From positions 1 through 64,000 of the forward strand of contig JH720359.1 of assembly GCA_000231825.2 (NCBI GenBank): DNA of 64,000 nt, written 5' to 3'. Of the stretch, positions 51,379-62,399 are shown piece after piece (within the stretch, counting starts at the first letter, position 1; each line of letters starts with the position of its first letter). The position numbers were made by a program, and so were the translations under genes. This stretch comes from Tetrahymena elliotti 4EA (Eukaryota > Ciliophora > Oligohymenophorea > Hymenostomatida > Tetrahymenidae). The notes under the pieces were generated by a model that did no database searches, was not told the origin of the DNA, and was given only the letters and a program-made list of their open reading frames with translations.

Positions 51379-53654
51379 ATGAATTTAAATCGCTCAAACA
51401 TTGTTTAGAATTTACCAATACTTCTTGAAAAAGTTAGATAGTCTCATTTTATTGCTATTGATTTTGAAATGACTGGTTTAAATAGATCAGATATTCTTAG
51501 AAATAATGGTTTTGATACTGTATTGTTAATTAGATTTAATAGTAGAAATTGGAGAAATATTTTTAAATTATTTATTAATAATAGATTTAATAGAGATATT
51601 GGAAGACTAAGGAGAGCGTTTCAGTATTTTAACCTATTTAATTAGGTATTTGTCCTTTTAGAATCCATTCATCAAAGAAGTAGACTTCTAAAATATAAAA
51701 AATTCTAGATTATCAATCAATTTTTTCCAAAACTAAAACAGGATAGAAGCAAGCCCTTTTAATGTTTATTTGTCTTAATATACAGAAAATGGTAGATCTG
51801 ATAAACTTTTTATGTACAGTGTAATACAAATAATTATAAAAAAATATAAATTTTTAGATACATTTATCTAATTTTTAGAAAATATTCATATTAATAATAG
51901 TCCTCAACATTCAATTTTCTATCACAACATAATATGGATTTTAATGAAGTATTCAAGAATGGTATTTTTTTTACAAATTTCTTGATAGAAAACATAAAAA
52001 TAAAATAATTCTTGAATAGGAGTTTATTACTTCTCAAAATAATAAGAGGAGTAATTTGATTCATTTAAGAGCCTCTAAGGAGTAAGGAATGATATTAGAT
52101 AATCTATTGTTTAGTCATAGAGTTTCCATTTTAAAGAATTTTTGAGTTTAAATGAAAAAACAGTAAATATTTTAATGATATTTTGAGATGCTGTAAAATA
52201 TTTAAAAAAGATTGAACTTTTTATGGAAAACAAAAGAAGAAAGAAATTAGAATTCAGTTTAACGGAACCTAGATATGCAACTTTTTACAAAGAGTTGGAG
52301 CAGTTGGTATAATTAAAAACTCAATAATTTATTTTTACTAAATAATATAAAATAAATTAGCTTCAAAAAAAGTTTCCTTCTCAGCCTGTTCATTTTGTTT
52401 ATGACCATGAAAAGCATTACCAAAGAAGAAAAATAACTATACAAAAAATTACTGAAAAAGGCGATGTTGAAGAATAAAGCTAAAACCAATAAAAAAATAC
52501 ATAACCACCCTAATAAAGCTTTGAAGAATATGAAATAATGAATTATAATTTCAGAAGTGTGATAGATGAAATTATAAAATTGAAGATACCTCTTGTTGTC
52601 CATAATGGATTTATTGATATACTGCATGTAATATCATTGACAGCTTATTAAATTTTTGATTTATTTCATTAAAAAATAGCTTTATGATAAGTTTTTATAC
52701 AATTTACCTGAAGGGTCTTAAGAGTTTAAGAAAGAAATAAATAAGCACTTCCCTGTTATTTATGATTCTAAACTTATTATAAATTCTTCATAAAAATTAA
52801 GCTAAGAAGTTAATTTCTAATCTGATTTAAGAAATTGCTTTGAGAAATTCTTAAAATATAAAGATATTGACTCATAAATATACATAAGCAGTGATGCAAA
52901 TGAGCCAGAAGAAAAAGAAAATACAGAAATTAGCAATTAAAATAGATTATTTAGCAACTATTAAATGAATGGATTAAAGGAAAATAATAAAATGCATGAA
53001 GCAGGCTATGATGCATTAATGACTGGATATATATTTTTTAAATCTCTTTAAGTTTTGAACATACTTTAATCATATGGGACACCAAGCTTTGATTCTTAAA
53101 TTGATTATTTTTAAAATAGACTTTAACTTTCTAATTTACAAGCATCATATGATATTAAGGATTTAGATCTCTCTGACTCAAAATCTGTTGAAGTTTTTTA
53201 TATTAAATAATTAAATTCAGTGAGTGCAGAAGTAATTTTAAAATTGTAAAAAAAAAATTTTTTTAAGTATTTTCTTTAATATTAGAATAAAGTATTGCAA
53301 GATTTCTTCAATTAATAACTTGGAAGCTGTAAAGTATATAATATTGGAAGTAACTTGGAACAGGAATACTTTGTAACAACAAATGATAAATCAAAATTTA
53401 AATACTTTGAATAGAAATTAAATTCAGAATACAATGGAGTAGATATATTCTATTAAGAAGGGAAGTATTTTTAAATTAAAACTTATTAAAAGTATATTGA
53501 TGATATTTAAAAGATTGTCAAAGGTAATTTTATTTATCTATTTATTCATAAAATTAAAATATAAAAAATAATCCCATTTTACTAAAATAAAGAGGATAAA
53601 TTTACCAAAATTAAAAACATGGATGCTGTCCTTGATAAGCTGAACTAAGATTGA
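51379..53654 (+). CDS. PARN: poly(A)-specific ribonuclease, PARN type
   Basis: Multi-exon gene from ATG at 51379 to TGA at 53652. The DEDD exonuclease fold is visible: FIAIDFEMTGL (Asp28, Glu30), then after a 65-nt intron (51520-51584) QQRYWKTKESVSVFQPIQLG and ICPF, matching the PARN pattern; ASPFNVYLSQYTENGRSDKL; QHNMDFNEVFKNGI; LKIPLVVHNGFIDILH (third Asp region); LPEGSQEFKKEINKHFPVIY; and HEAGYDALMTGYIFFKSLQ (His and last Asp). The order and spacing identify PARN rather than CAF1/POP2. The enzyme trims poly(A) tails from mRNAs and matures small RNAs. A Gln-rich insert lies before the third motif. The C-terminal domain ends NMDAVLDKLNQD. Several internal introns were placed by frame change only. 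Confidence 0.9.
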
Positions 53655-54441
53655 TTTTTTATATTAATTATATTAAGATATTATTTATCAATAAACTTTA
53701 TTTGATAAAATTATTTATTTATAACAGTTGATTATCAAGATTTATCTTTAAGTAAAGTATGGGTGTCGATTTAGACTTTAGAAAAAGTGTTTTCAATAAA
53801 TTTTTTATTTTAAATAAATTAAACTTAAATACATTCCATTGAAGATATTTCACTTAAAAAATAAATATTATATATTTAATGGTATTTTATGTTAATTACT
53901 AAGTATTAATGAGCTCAAAAATTATTTGTTAATTTAAAACATTTGATTTAAAAATTTCAAAAGTTAAAAATTAAAGATTAAAGATTTAAGCAAAAAATTA
54001 AATAAAATTTTAAAAATCATCTAATAAGATAAGAAAGACAATATTTATTTTATTCGAAAAAAAATCTTATTTGATTTACCTAACTTTTTATCATTTTAAT
54101 AAACTTGAGTAATGCTACATAGATTTTTAATACAAAAAGATATTATATGTACATTTAATAAATAGTTGTTGATTAAAGTTTATTTCTTTAATATATAGTA
54201 GCACGTCACTCTTTAACTAAATTTTATTTAGATTTTATTAAATTAACTTTTGATGAACTAATTCTACTAATCGTTCACCTTTTTTATTTATTTACTAATT
54301 TTCTTACTATTCATTTATGAATTCATTCATTAATCTTTTGTTGCCTTTTAAATACTGAGTGAGTGATTACTGCTAAATTGCTTTATCTAATCACAGTATT
54401 AGTTATCTAAAACTATACTTTGTTCTTATTGACTAGATTTT
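53655..54441. other. intergenic between convergent genes
   Basis: AT-rich spacer between the 3' ends of the PARN-like and voltage-sensor genes, with TTCATT-rich imperfect repeats near 54310-54335. Nothing coding is supported. Confidence 0.5.
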
Positions 54442-55206
54442 TCAGTAGTAGGCTATAGATTAAAATCTTGAGCTGCATTCTAGTGAATTTATCTAGTCTA
54501 GTGAGACCTTTTAAATTAAATTTTTTAAATATACATATGATGAAAAATAAAGTTACTTCCTAATCATCAAAATAATTCTAACAATTTATATAACATATCT
54601 AGTGGCAATTAAAACTAAACCAATAATATCTTCTTTCTCTTCCTCCTCAGTTAATTACCTATTTTAAATGTTTATTTTTAAGCATGTTGATTGATAATAG
54701 ATTTTACTCGTTCATCTCAGCTGAGTAAAATATTGAAAGGACCGTAACAATAACCACAAAGCTTACTAAATCAAAAATGTTCCAACCACTTTTAAAATAC
54801 AACTGTTTTTGAAATAATTTTTTTTTTAATTTATGGAAATCATTTTGAAAGAAAAATACCTTCTTTTCAGCTGTCATACGAATGATAATATCTATTAAAA
54901 TGATAAAAGCTATAATTGCTTCTAGCCACAAAACAATAGGATTTTATAAGCTAATTAAAATAAAATGATTATTTAAAAATGTTTTTAACTATATATGCAT
55001 GAGCTAATTAGTAATTTACTGATTGTAAGGATCTGTGAGAACCTATTTAAATAAAAGCATAATTAAGCTATTTGCTATTTTAAAAGATTTTAAGTTACAT
55101 ATGTTAAGACAGATAGGCAAAGAACTAACTAAACAACTGAAAAATAAAAGTAAGCAGAGCTAGTTCTTATCCTCTTAATAAGATACTCAGTAGAAATAAT
55201 ATCCAT
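54442..55206 (-). CDS. voltage-sensor-domain membrane protein without a pore
   Basis: Four exons on the minus strand (55206-55099, 55042-55020, 54950-54708, 54658-54442; introns 56, 69 and 49 nt) give 196 aa, all in phase. Four helices follow the voltage-sensor order: S1 SSAYFYFSVVQLVLCLSVLT; S2 WLEAIIAFIILIDIIIRMTA with acidic Glu and Asp; S3 SGWNIFDLVSFVVIVTVLSI with the typical Asn/Asp; a short acidic loop (NEQLTEEEEKED); S4 IGLVLIATRYVIQIVRIILM then IRKQ with spaced Arg. After S4 comes only a short polar tail, with no S5-S6 pore. This resembles Hv1/TMEM266-type proteins or a voltage-sensing subunit. The S4 charges are sparser than the every-third-residue rule, so gating may be altered. 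Whether it conducts protons is unknown. Confidence 0.75.
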
Positions 55207-56412
55207 GCAATGTTAGTAGCTTTAAATAAATGTTAAAAAGAGTAGGGTATTCCTTTGGTTTTTTTATCAAAAATCTAAGTTTGCAAAATTATAATATATT
55301 TATTAGTTTTAATGAAATTATCCAAAAAATTTAAACTGGTTTCTTTAAATCTTTTATAGACTTAATATAGACATTTTGGAGTAGTTCTAAAAATAAACAA
55401 ACAATTTTAACTTAAATAACCTTTTTGGCAATAGCATAATTTTTTAAATAAAACTAAAAAAATCCTATTTTGTTTAAAATTAAAAAAGATTTAATAATTT
55501 GATTGGTTATCTAAATCTTTTGAATTTTGATGGGTCCCTTTTATTTCTTTATTTTATTAAATGTTAATTACAAAAAGTAATATGCTCAGCAAGCATTATT
55601 TGTAATTGATTATATTTTTATTTATTAAATTATTAAAGAGTTTAATTGAGAGATATTCAATTTTGTTTGAGAAGTAAAATAATATTTACATAACAGTATT
55701 TAGTCATAAAATTAAAAAAGAGGAAATCAAATAGTATCTTCAAAATCTTCTCCAAAGCATTAATTTTATAGGGAAGATCAGATAACTACTTTGTATTTTC
55801 CAAAGCAAAGAAAATACTAAAAACTTTTTTGATCAAAATTATTACAACTGATAAAAAGAGAGAAATTAAGATATTTCATAATGAATTTATTTTTAAATAA
55901 AAATCTTTTTTGTTCATAATGTAGATGATAAAGAATTAAAATAGGTTAAAATGATATTATAATTTATACATATTTTATTTTAAATATTCTGCTTTTTATT
56001 ATTTTAAGAAACTCTGATATTATTTGAGAATTTTTTATTTTATTGCTTAATCTTCATTTTTATCCTAATTCCATGCTTTCAGGATAAATTACATTAATTG
56101 AGCTCATTAAGTGTAAAATTCTATTCTTAATAGACATATAAATATAATGGTTAGGCTAACCAAGAAATTAAATCTTGCTAGCTTTGATATTTGAGCCAAA
56201 ATACTTATAAAACTTAAAAAATATCAATGAATAGATCATATTGTTAATATGAAATTGAACAAAAGAAGGAGATAACCATAAGGTATTTAGATGATTGGAA
56301 AAGGATTAACCATTAAAAAAAGTCTACAACGTAAAAAATCCAATACAAAATACAAAAACTGATAAGAATTTAGTAATTTTTTAAGATTATTTAGCTAAAT
56401 TATTGTTTTTAA
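55207..56412. other. intergenic, AT-rich
   Basis: About 1.2 kb of AT-rich spacer between two minus-strand genes. No gene, RNA or repeat was supported. Confidence 0.5.
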
Positions 56413-56607
56413 TCAATCAGTAGCAGTGTAGGGGTCAGTGAGAGATTAATCAGGTCTAGACATTAAATGTTGAGCAATATCTCTTTTGAAAACTATAGCC
56501 TTCAATAAGCTGATCTTCTTGGAAAGGAACAACTTTTCAAGGACTTCATTATATTGTTCTTCAGTGAGCTTGACACCTTCCTTAACACCGAGTCTTTCGA
56601 GATCCAT
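56413..56607 (-). CDS. 64-aa conserved-looking small protein
   Basis: Intronless minus-strand ORF, ATG at 56607 to TGA at 56413. It reads as real protein: MDLERLGVKEGVKLTEEQYN, then EVLEKLFLSKKISLLKAIVF and a C-terminus of RPDQSLTDPYTATD. Codons are GC-richer than in the surroundings (CTC, GTC, AAG, GAC), the same bias as in the 222-aa and PH-kinase genes, which suggests strong expression. It has no membrane segment or signal peptide and looks mostly helical with an extended tail. No family was recognised. Its length is below common gene-caller cut-offs, so it could be missed elsewhere. A plus-strand ORF at 56486-56668 is its shadow. Confidence 0.75.
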
Positions 56608-57859
56608 TTTTACTAAAATTTATTTATTTTTATTCTTTTTTGAAATTTTTTTTTTATCAATCAATTAATTATTATATTATCCTCAGCAAAACCTTGATCG
56701 ATCATAGACAATTCAAAGAAAGATTTTACTTATCAAAGTTAGATAGATTGATTGATTATTATTCGAACCAATCCTTATTTTTATATTGAATAATATCTTT
56801 CTCATTTTTTTTGAGCGCCCAAACTTTCTCTAAGTGTCTGATATGAATCATTATTTTCTTATGCTTTCTTGAATTTACAAAAAAAAATCATTAAGTCACT
56901 GTATTTTTCATATTTTTTTTTTGCTTTTCTGATAATATTTATGCTTATTCGTTCTCTATTTTACAATGATCAATAATTACTAAAAAACTTTTTAAAATAT
57001 TTATTTATTTCAAAAGAAAAGTTCTTTAATTTAATAATGTCCAAAACTTAAAAGAAAAATATAATTTAAGAATCATTTCAAGTAATTAGATGAGCTAAAT
57101 ATTTTAATTGGAAATCTTATTGATTAGGAAAATCTTCTGTAAAACAAATAGTTATGATTTTTGAATGTCTCATGCTTTAAAAAGGGGAGATTTTTTTTTA
57201 ATAGAAAAAATAAGCAAAGATTTGTAAGATTTGATAAATTTTCTAAAAGAATGAAAATATTGATAAACAAACAATTCATTTTTTGTTACAATAGAAAATT
57301 AAAATATTTTTATTTAGGAATAGGATCTCACTATTAGAATTTATCAAATTAAAAGGTTTTATTGGATGAAGTAAGCAAAAGCCAATAAATAATAAAAATA
57401 TATTTGTTAAAAAGCTTTGACTATTTTTTAGAAAATAGAGATCTGATTTTTCTTTTCTGATAAAATCTATTAAAAAAATTATTAAACAAAATTTTAAGAT
57501 ACCCTTAGAGGAAAAACCAATTACCTTTCAAAAGCTAAGGTAACATGTTTTCTATTAATCCGGCTTCTAAATAAAATAGAAAATATGTTTAATATATTTT
57601 ATTCTTAGTTTACTGAGGTACTAAAATACTCGAAAGTTATATTTTTTGAATGATAAAAAAACTAAAAGAGTGTATAAATATATTCTAATTCATAGCGTTT
57701 AATCTATTATTGATATCCTTATTTACTAGATATCTTCTACTTAAAAAAAAAATTGTTTTTTTGCCTTTTTGAATTCAAATCATAAAAATTTTTCATGTTT
57801 TAATACAATTTTGAAACAAATAATTATAAATTAAATATTCAATTACATATTTTAACATT
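56608..57859. other. intergenic, AT-rich
   Basis: AT-rich spacer of about 1.25 kb. It contains the upstream region of the 64-aa gene. No other gene or element is supported. Confidence 0.5.
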
Positions 57860-58249
57860 TCATTCAGCTAACTTTACTTCATTATTTAACAATTTAGAGA
57901 AAATAAAGCTTAGCATTAAAAATCCTATCAGAGGAATAATATTTCCTACTATCCAAAGAGCTTGATCATCTGAATAGTAATAGAAACAAAATTTTATTAT
58001 CTTAAAAATACATATCACTACTGAGAAAAAAATTAGTAAAGAGGCTATTTGTATGTATACAGTTAGAATTTATTAACCCCAGCCATAATAACTTATAAAT
58101 ATGCTTAGAAAACCTGCTGATAATGAAACAAGGGAAGTAATTATCAAGACTAGTTTATAGGAATAATCTAAAGTGCTCAAGAAATAGCTTAATAATAAGG
58201 CTGAAATTATGGATGATAAAACTAAATAAAATACATGCCAGAAATCCAT
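57860..58249 (-). CDS. 129-aa multi-span membrane protein, unknown
   Basis: Intronless minus-strand ORF, ATG at 58249 to TGA at 57860. An upstream extension to 58321 lacks an ATG (it begins TTG), so the internal Met in MDFWHVFYLVLSSIISALLL is chosen. Four hydrophobic segments are seen: about residues 4-25, 30-53, 61-83 (LTVYIQIASLLIFFSVVICI) and 97-117 (LWIVGNIIPLIGFLMLSLIF). Loops are short; FYYYSDDQA lies between the last two segments and the tail is LLNNEVKLAE. No conserved family was recognised. A four-helix membrane protein of this size could be a small transporter subunit or structural membrane protein, but nothing in the sequence decides this. Confidence 0.65.
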
Positions 58250-59276
58250 TTTTTGCAAGTTTTTAAGGTTTTTTATTTTGACAATAATTTGTATTTTGTA
58301 TTGGACTGACTTTCTATTCAATAGATAGATATTAATATTAATGAATCCTAAATCTAACTAAATTTACTAACTTTTATATAAATAAGTAATGCTTTCTCTT
58401 AATTTTTTAACCTGATCAGAAAAAAATATTCATTTCACTTTCTTTTTTTTTTGAGAAAATATTTTTTTTAGAATTGACGATTTTTTTTAGTTATTTTATC
58501 AAAGTTTTTCCTCAAAAATTTTAGTTTAGTATTTTTTTTGTCATAATATTCAAAGAAACAAACAAAAAATCCATCACTTAAGTGATACATAATCCTTCAA
58601 AAATTTATATTCACTGATGAATCTAACTTTTTAATAAGTAAAAGTAAAAATAATTCTTGAAACCTGTAAAAATATAAAAATAACTTAGTTAATCAATTTA
58701 TAATAAGTTAAAATGTTTAAAATTAAAATATTTAAGTATGAGCAAGAGGTATAATCATTCATATTTTTAGTATCCAGAGAAAATCTGTATAAAGACAATT
58801 AAATATCATTATAAAGATATTGCAGATTTTTTGTTAAATTTGAAGCAGTAAATAAATAATAAGCGAGATAAATTTAAAATCTTAAAATAGGTCTGAATCT
58901 TACACTCTTAATAAGGTTTTAAAGAATTTTTTTATTTTTTTTCTCTTAACTTTATTTTTTATGAAATTTAATATCTAAAGTATTAAAGTGATAAATAAAT
59001 CTAAATTTTAGAAACTTTTAGGTGATACATGCAAAATTATTTCTGAATATTCACAGTCAATTCAAAAAATATACCAAATTACCTTATATTTTTTTGTAAA
59101 AATTCTATTAACAAAATGATCTAATAAAATATTTGTCGTTAAAAACAAAATAATTTTAGTCAAATATTTTTTTAAAAATTCCATTTTAATATTTTTTTAG
59201 TTACTTCATTCAAATAAAAAGATAATTGAATCTTAAATTTTATTAAAAAATAAATTATTTGCACAAGTTTTAGATT
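58250..59276. other. divergent intergenic region; possible small ORF
   Basis: Spacer between divergent genes. A plus-strand ORF at 58738-58896 (52 aa, begins MSKRYNHSYFQYPEKICIKT) is open in ciliate code and reads plausibly, but has no supporting feature. Otherwise AT-rich. Confidence 0.4.
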
Positions 59277-61859
59277 ATGAAAAAAACATAAGTTACATAA
59301 ATAAGTGAGAAGAGCTCTACTCAAATTTAGCCTGAAAGCAAAAGAAGTTCAATAGTTAATGTAGCTACAAAGAAAGCAGGTACATAGAATACAGTAACAG
59401 CCAATATAAACGCATCAGCAGATAGCTAATAAAAAAAAGATAATCCCCCAAATAGTTAAATTCATTCTGGAAGGTAATTAATTGACTCTCTTGTTAATGA
59501 GTAAAATGAAGCATTAAAGCCTGTTGAAATAGAAAAATCACTGACTGAATTACTAGGAAAGTTTTTACATATTTCTTGCTCTTAGCATAAAATTAGGGAA
59601 TACGACCATATTTGCATCAACAAAAAGTGTGCTTTTAATAATGCAATTTTATGCTCTAAATGTATTTTGCAAGATGAAAAACATTCAATATAATGTAAGA
59701 ATGATTTTAATTCTTTAGAAAAGTATGTACCTTTAAAAGTTGACTAAATTTCTGGCAAATTAGAACGCTTAAAAATAGAATAAATAAAGCAAAATGTAAA
59801 CAAAATTGAGAAATAAGTAAATTAAACTATTCAATAGATGAGGGATAGAGTAGAAAATGACTTAAGTGAGATTATTGGAAGTGTAACAGCGTTATGTGCT
59901 GAATTAAAGATATCCTTAAATAAATAGATTGACTAATATTAAAATGAATAAAAATCAACAATTTAGAGGTATAATACTTAGATTTAAAAGAACTATGATT
60001 AAATCATTAAGGAAGGATAAATTATTGAAAACAGTTTCAAAGAAATTCTTATCAATAATTTTGATTATTCTAACTTTTACTAAGTTAATGAATTTATGAA
60101 AAAAGTTCGTGAAAAAGAAAATACTTTTTCTGCACAACAATTTGTATTAGAAATAAATGATAACTTGGAAGAATTTAAATATGATTTAAATAATAATAAG
60201 TACTACAAAAGTAGACATGTTGCATATATTAAAAATTCAATTAATTCTTTACTCTAAAATGCACTAAAAAATTCATAGTCACCTCCTTCTACATCAAACA
60301 AATTTAAGAAGCTCACTGCTGAAAGTAGGAACACTGGTATTGAGCAAATCTAGTAAGAATATGATGAAGAAGATATTGTTTTATTTGACTTCACAAGATT
60401 GAAACTTCAAGGTTAACACTTACTCAATTACAAAAGATAAATAAACGGATAGAAGTAAAATGAATAATTGTAAAATGAGAATTATTAAGATCCTGTTGTT
60501 GATGAATTTATTGGTGAAGACAATTTGTAAGACTGGTATGAGAACTATGATAAGAAATCTATTGTAATAAAGGTTAAGAAAGAATTTTAAGACCCTAAAA
60601 TAGACTCATCGATGATTAGTCTCTAGCAAAAAGCTCTACTTTAAACTGACCATAAGCTGTCAATTAACTCAATAGCAACTATCAACCATAATACATTTGC
60701 GACTTGTGGAAATGAATAAAAAGTTAAAATTTGGGGCTTTACATAAAATTATGTTATTCATCTTAAAGCAACTATAGAATTAGGAGATTTAGGTGTTTAA
60801 GTAGCATATCATAAATAGTAGAATTGTTTGTATGTTGCTACTTCTAGAGGAGTGATTTAAGTATATTAAATGCCTTAGGATGTTTCTTCAGCTGTTGACT
60901 TAAATCCTACTTTAGTTAAAGAATATGTGGCACATAAGAAAACTGTAAGAAATATTTCATTCCTTCCTTATTCATATAATTAATTGCTGAGTATTTCATA
61001 TGATAAAACTATTAAAGTTTGGAATATCAATGAATAAGTTGAGCAATAAAATGCTTTAATAGCAAGTATTGATCTGCCTTAAGATGAAGACTGTAAGTTC
61101 TTGGAAGCAAATGGATTATATACGATAGTTGGTTGCATTTCTGGAAATATTCTTATCTATTAAAATAATTTGGTTGATACAAATCAATAACACACTTTAT
61201 AGTCAACAATAAGATCAAAAAGGAGTGAGAGAAGTGCTGCATTTGGTCCTCTAATAAGACGTTAGCCTAAATACCAAGTGACAGAACTTAAGTTTTTAGC
61301 TAAGCTTAAATGCTCCAAAGAAAAAATTTCAAGTATTATCTTAGGATCTAAAAATCCTGACTCTGCATTTATAGGAAGTGGTAATGGAACTATTACAGTA
61401 TTGGACCTCTCTAAACTAAATTAAAATCATGAAGAAAATTAAGAAGGTATAATTAATTAACAATTAGCCAAATAAGGATCTTAGCCTACAGGAGTAAATG
61501 AAGAAGATGGTGAGAAATTTAAAGAAAGCTTTAATGAAAAATAGATAATAAATCCAGAAGTCTGTATTTCTTTTAAACTTCGTCGCATACACAAATAGAG
61601 AATAAGCAGTTTGAACCTGTTTGAAGACAAATTCCTTCTTGCAATGAGTTGGGATGGCCTATGCAATTTATATGATATTTCTAAATAAAAAGTAATAAGC
61701 TCAACTAAGTATGTTCTTTAAAACGATGAAAAGAAGCATTCTGATGGTTTCTCTGCTAAAATTTCAGTTTTTGATACAAATAAGTATCATATTCTCTCTA
61801 TTGGAAATAATGACAAATAAGTTCAAGTATTTAGTTTATAACTATTTAATGAATAGTGA
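59277..61859 (+). CDS. B-box zinc-finger / coiled-coil / WD40 protein
   Basis: A single 860-aa exon, the longest uninterrupted frame in the window. The Ser/Thr/Gln-rich N-terminus of about 105 residues leads to a B-box-type zinc finger: CSQHKIREYDHICINKKC, then NAILCSKCILQDEKHS and QC, with a CxxH...C...CxxC...H layout. A helical coiled coil follows (LKIEQIKQNVNKIEKQVNQT; MRDRVENDLSEIIGSVTALC), as in TRIM-like proteins. The C-terminal half has WD40 repeats: SINSIATINHNTFATCGNEQ followed by KVKIWGF; VRNISFLPYSYNQLLSISYD followed by KTIKVWNI; SAFIGSGNGTITVLDLS; KFLLAMSWDGLCNLYDIS. No RING domain precedes the B-box, so ubiquitin ligase activity is not implied. Ciliates have many B-box/WD40 proteins of unknown role; a scaffold function is inferred. 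Confidence 0.85.
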
Positions 61860-62399
61860 TAATAAATCTTAAAAAGTGAATTCAATATTTCTTCAAATTC
61901 TTGTTTGCAAATGAATTTCATAGTTTACAAAAATTCTTAAATATTTTTATGTTCCTTTTTTCAATTAATTTTTATGAAATAACATTTTTTAAATTATTTT
62001 ATTAATTTGGATAGAATTTCAAATTTAATAAAAAACTTTCTGAATAAGTTATATAAGGTATCACTATTGCTAAAAATATAGAAAATAAAGAGTTTATTTT
62101 TGTCATAAATAAATTTTGAAAAATTTATAAATAAACTCCTATTTGAAGAGGTAAATATTCCTTAAGTCAAAGTTTTTTTTTAACTAAATAGAGTGAAATA
62201 AAAAATTAATTCAATAGTAGATTTAAATTTTAATATATTTATATCAAAGGTAACTATTAAGTTATAAAACTTCATTTAAATATTAATTTTAAATTAATAT
62301 ACATAGAAAAATTCTAAATATTTAAATTATCTGTAATTGAATTTCATACGAAATATATTTTATATATAAAAAATCAAGAGAATATTAAATCTAAATAAA
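61860..62399. other. intergenic between convergent genes
   Basis: Short AT-rich spacer between the 3' ends of the two WD40 genes. Nothing supported. Confidence 0.5.

Noticed and set aside
52313..52627. 104-aa hydrophobic minus-strand ORF
   Set aside because: It is antisense to a Lys/Gln-rich part of the PARN-like gene, which carries clear family motifs.
58250..58321. N-terminal extension of the 129-aa membrane protein
   Set aside because: The longer frame begins with TTG, not ATG; the first ATG is at 58249.
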